Assembly: GCF_010994755.1 (NCBI RefSeq) | Contig: NZ_WHSB02000002.1 | Location: 496,001 to 560,000, forward strand | Source: Shinella lacus | GTDB lineage: Bacteria > Pseudomonadota > Alphaproteobacteria > Rhizobiales > Rhizobiaceae | Direction: 5' to 3' | Length of the DNA: 64,000 nt | In this document: positions 62,865 through 64,000 of the stretch, piece after piece | Numbering within the stretch: position 1 is the first letter of the stretch | Layout of the letters: each line of letters opens with the position of its first letter | Position numbers and translations under genes: made by a program | Notes under the pieces: model-generated | The model's database searches: none | Seen by the model: the letters and a program-made list of their open reading frames with translations, nothing else | What the model was told of the DNA's origin: nothing

Positions 62865-63998
62865 TCAGCCGAGAAGCATGGATATGTCGTTCCAGGTCGC
62901 AAACACCATCAGCATGAGCACCAGCGCCATGCCGATGCGAAATGCGATCTCCTGCGCCCCGGGCCCGACAGGCCTGCCCCGGATAGCCTCCACCGCATAG
63001 AACATCAGGTGGCCGCCATCAAGTACCGGAACCGGCATCAGGTTCAAAAGTCCAATGGAAACAGAGAGAACGGCAGCGAGCTGCAGCAGAGCGGCAACAC
63101 CCAGCGTCGCCATCTGGCCGGAAGCCTGCGCGACGCGGATGGGTCCGCCGAGCTGATCGGCCTTCATGCGGCCCGTAACGAGGTTTCCGAGATAGTCGAA
63201 CGTGCCCGTCACGATGTGCCAGCTTTGCAGCACGCCCTGCCCCACCGCCTCGACCGGGCCATATTCCACGACGCGGAAATTGCCGGTTTCCTGGTTGGTG
63301 ACGATGCCGATCAGGCCGAGCTCGATCTTGTTGCCGAACTGGTCGGTGATCTCGGTGCGCTTGGGCACCATCGGAAGGACGAGATCCTGGCCGTCGCGGC
63401 GCACCGTCACGTTGATCGTCAGTTCCGGGCGCACGCTGACATAGCGGCGCACGTCGTCGAAGGTGGTGACCGGATTGCCGTCAAGCGCCACGAGCAGGTC
63501 GCCGGGGAGCACGCCCGCCTCTGAGGCGGCGCTGTCCGGGCGGACTTCGGCGACGATGGGATCGGCGATCTGGCGGCCGTAGATGGTGAACATCACGGCG
63601 AAGATGGCGATGGCGAGCACGAAATTGGCGATCGGACCGGCAGCGACCGTCACCGCTCTTTTCCACAGGGCAGCACCGAGGAACGTGCGCTTGCGCACCG
63701 CCTCCGGCAGCGATGCGACCGCGTCATAGTCTGGAATCGAGGCCGGGTCGTCGTCGCCGAGGAACTTGACATAGCCGCCGAGCGGAATGGCGGAGAGCTT
63801 CCAGCGCGTGCCGTGCCGGTCATTGAACCCGAAAAGTTCCGGGCCGAAGCCGACGGAAAAGGCGGTGATGCCGATGCCGGACCAGCGGCCCGCCAGGTAG
63901 TGGCCCATCTCGTGCACGAAGACGATGAGCGTCAGCACGACCAGGAAGGGAATGATATAGCCCGTCACGAACCCAACGGAGCCAGCCAGCATTTCCAT
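62865..63998 (-). CDS. rseP: RIP zinc metalloprotease RseP
   Basis: RseP is an inner-membrane site-2 protease that cuts anti-sigma and signal-peptide remnants. The 377-residue protein has VHEMGHYLAG (zinc HExxH) at about residues 28-37 in the first membrane segment, a PDZ domain (VRPDSAASEAGVLPGDLLVALDGN), and the LMPVPVLDGGHLMFY motif (zinc Asp) in the last third. The ATG at 63998 gives normal family length, but its ribosome site lies beyond the window end so the start is provisional. The gene is 263 bp upstream of bamA on the same strand. Confidence 0.95.
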   Translation of the reverse strand: MEMLAGSVGFVTGYIIPFLVVLTLIVFVHEMGHYLAGRWSGIGITAFSVGFGPELFGFNDRHGTRWKLSAIPLGGYVKFLGDDDPASIPDYDAVASLPEAVRKRTFLGAALWKRAVTVAAGPIANFVLAIAIFAVMFTIYGRQIADPIVAEVRPDSAASEAGVLPGDLLVALDGNPVTTFDDVRRYVSVRPELTINVTVRRDGQDLVLPMVPKRTEITDQFGNKIELGLIGIVTNQETGNFRVVEYGPVEAVGQGVLQSWHIVTGTFDYLGNLVTGRMKADQLGGPIRVAQASGQMATLGVAALLQLAAVLSVSIGLLNLMPVPVLDGGHLMFYAVEAIRGRPVGPGAQEIAFRIGMALVLMLMVFATWNDISMLLG

Positions 63999-64000
63999 GA

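Noticed and set aside
1-64000. tRNA, rRNA, CRISPR, insertion sequences, integrases, phage genes
   Set aside because: No cloverleaf-like CCA ends, repeat-spacer pattern, transposase or integrase motif was seen. A full tRNAscan and IS search is still the decisive test.

Overview
The window reads as one contiguous piece of a high-GC alphaproteobacterial chromosome, most likely Rhizobiaceae (Rhizobium, Agrobacterium, Shinella, Ensifer or a close relative). The evidence is a GAAC-N7-GAAC SOS box in front of lexA, a BamA-LpxD-FabZ-LpxA-LpxI-LpxB envelope operon that uses LpxI, the sdhE-mfd pair divergent from recG, and the run ppiD-trpD-trpC-moaC-moeA-lexA. I see no rRNA, tRNA, CRISPR array, insertion sequence, integrase or phage gene. 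Genus assignment is inference.

Layout. 1-5.6 kb: DNA repair and respiration housekeeping (mfd truncated by the window start, sdhE, divergent recG). 5.6-38.9 kb: a long accessory block. It holds (a) a peptide-type ABC transporter operon with a cytosolic class-A-beta-lactamase-like hydrolase, an AbgB-like M20 amidohydrolase, two tandem LysR regulators and a divergent MmgE/PrpD protein; (b) a KaiC-like double-ATPase gene followed by a hybrid PAS histidine kinase; (c) a nucleobase-type permease, an ornithine-cyclodeaminase/mu-crystallin family protein and a divergent Tat-exported amidohydrolase; (d) a ribose-type ABC importer with a DUF364 protein, divergent from an SMP-30 lactonase, a 4-oxalocrotonate-tautomerase-like protein and a LacI regulator, with two LacI-type operators between them; (e) an AraC regulator divergent from a subtilisin-type autotransporter protease, then a quinone-reductase-like flavoprotein behind a 45-bp palindrome. 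38.9-45.2 kb: DUF502 membrane protein, GNAT acetyltransferase, glmS, glmU and a Na/Pi cotransporter. 45.4-51.8 kb: ppiD, tryptophan and molybdopterin genes, lexA. 51.7-64 kb: comEC, gltA and the lipid A / outer-membrane assembly operon rseP-bamA-lpxD-fabZ-lpxA-lpxI-lpxB.

How the parts work together. The housekeeping segments supply UDP-GlcNAc (GlmS, GlmU), which feeds lipid A synthesis (LpxA, LpxD, LpxI, LpxB) and outer-membrane assembly (BamA, RseP). The accessory block is a series of import-plus-catabolism cassettes, each with its own regulator or operator-like sites. Their substrates cannot be read from sequence alone.

The items I would follow first are the transporter-linked beta-lactamase-like protein that seems to lack the class A general base and a signal peptide, the KaiC-like/hybrid-kinase pair with no kaiA or kaiB beside it, the regulatory palindromes at 23.3-23.6, 31.0, 35.2, 38.2 and 50.95 kb, and the possibility that the 33-kb accessory block was inserted between recG and the DUF502-glmS-glmU genes.
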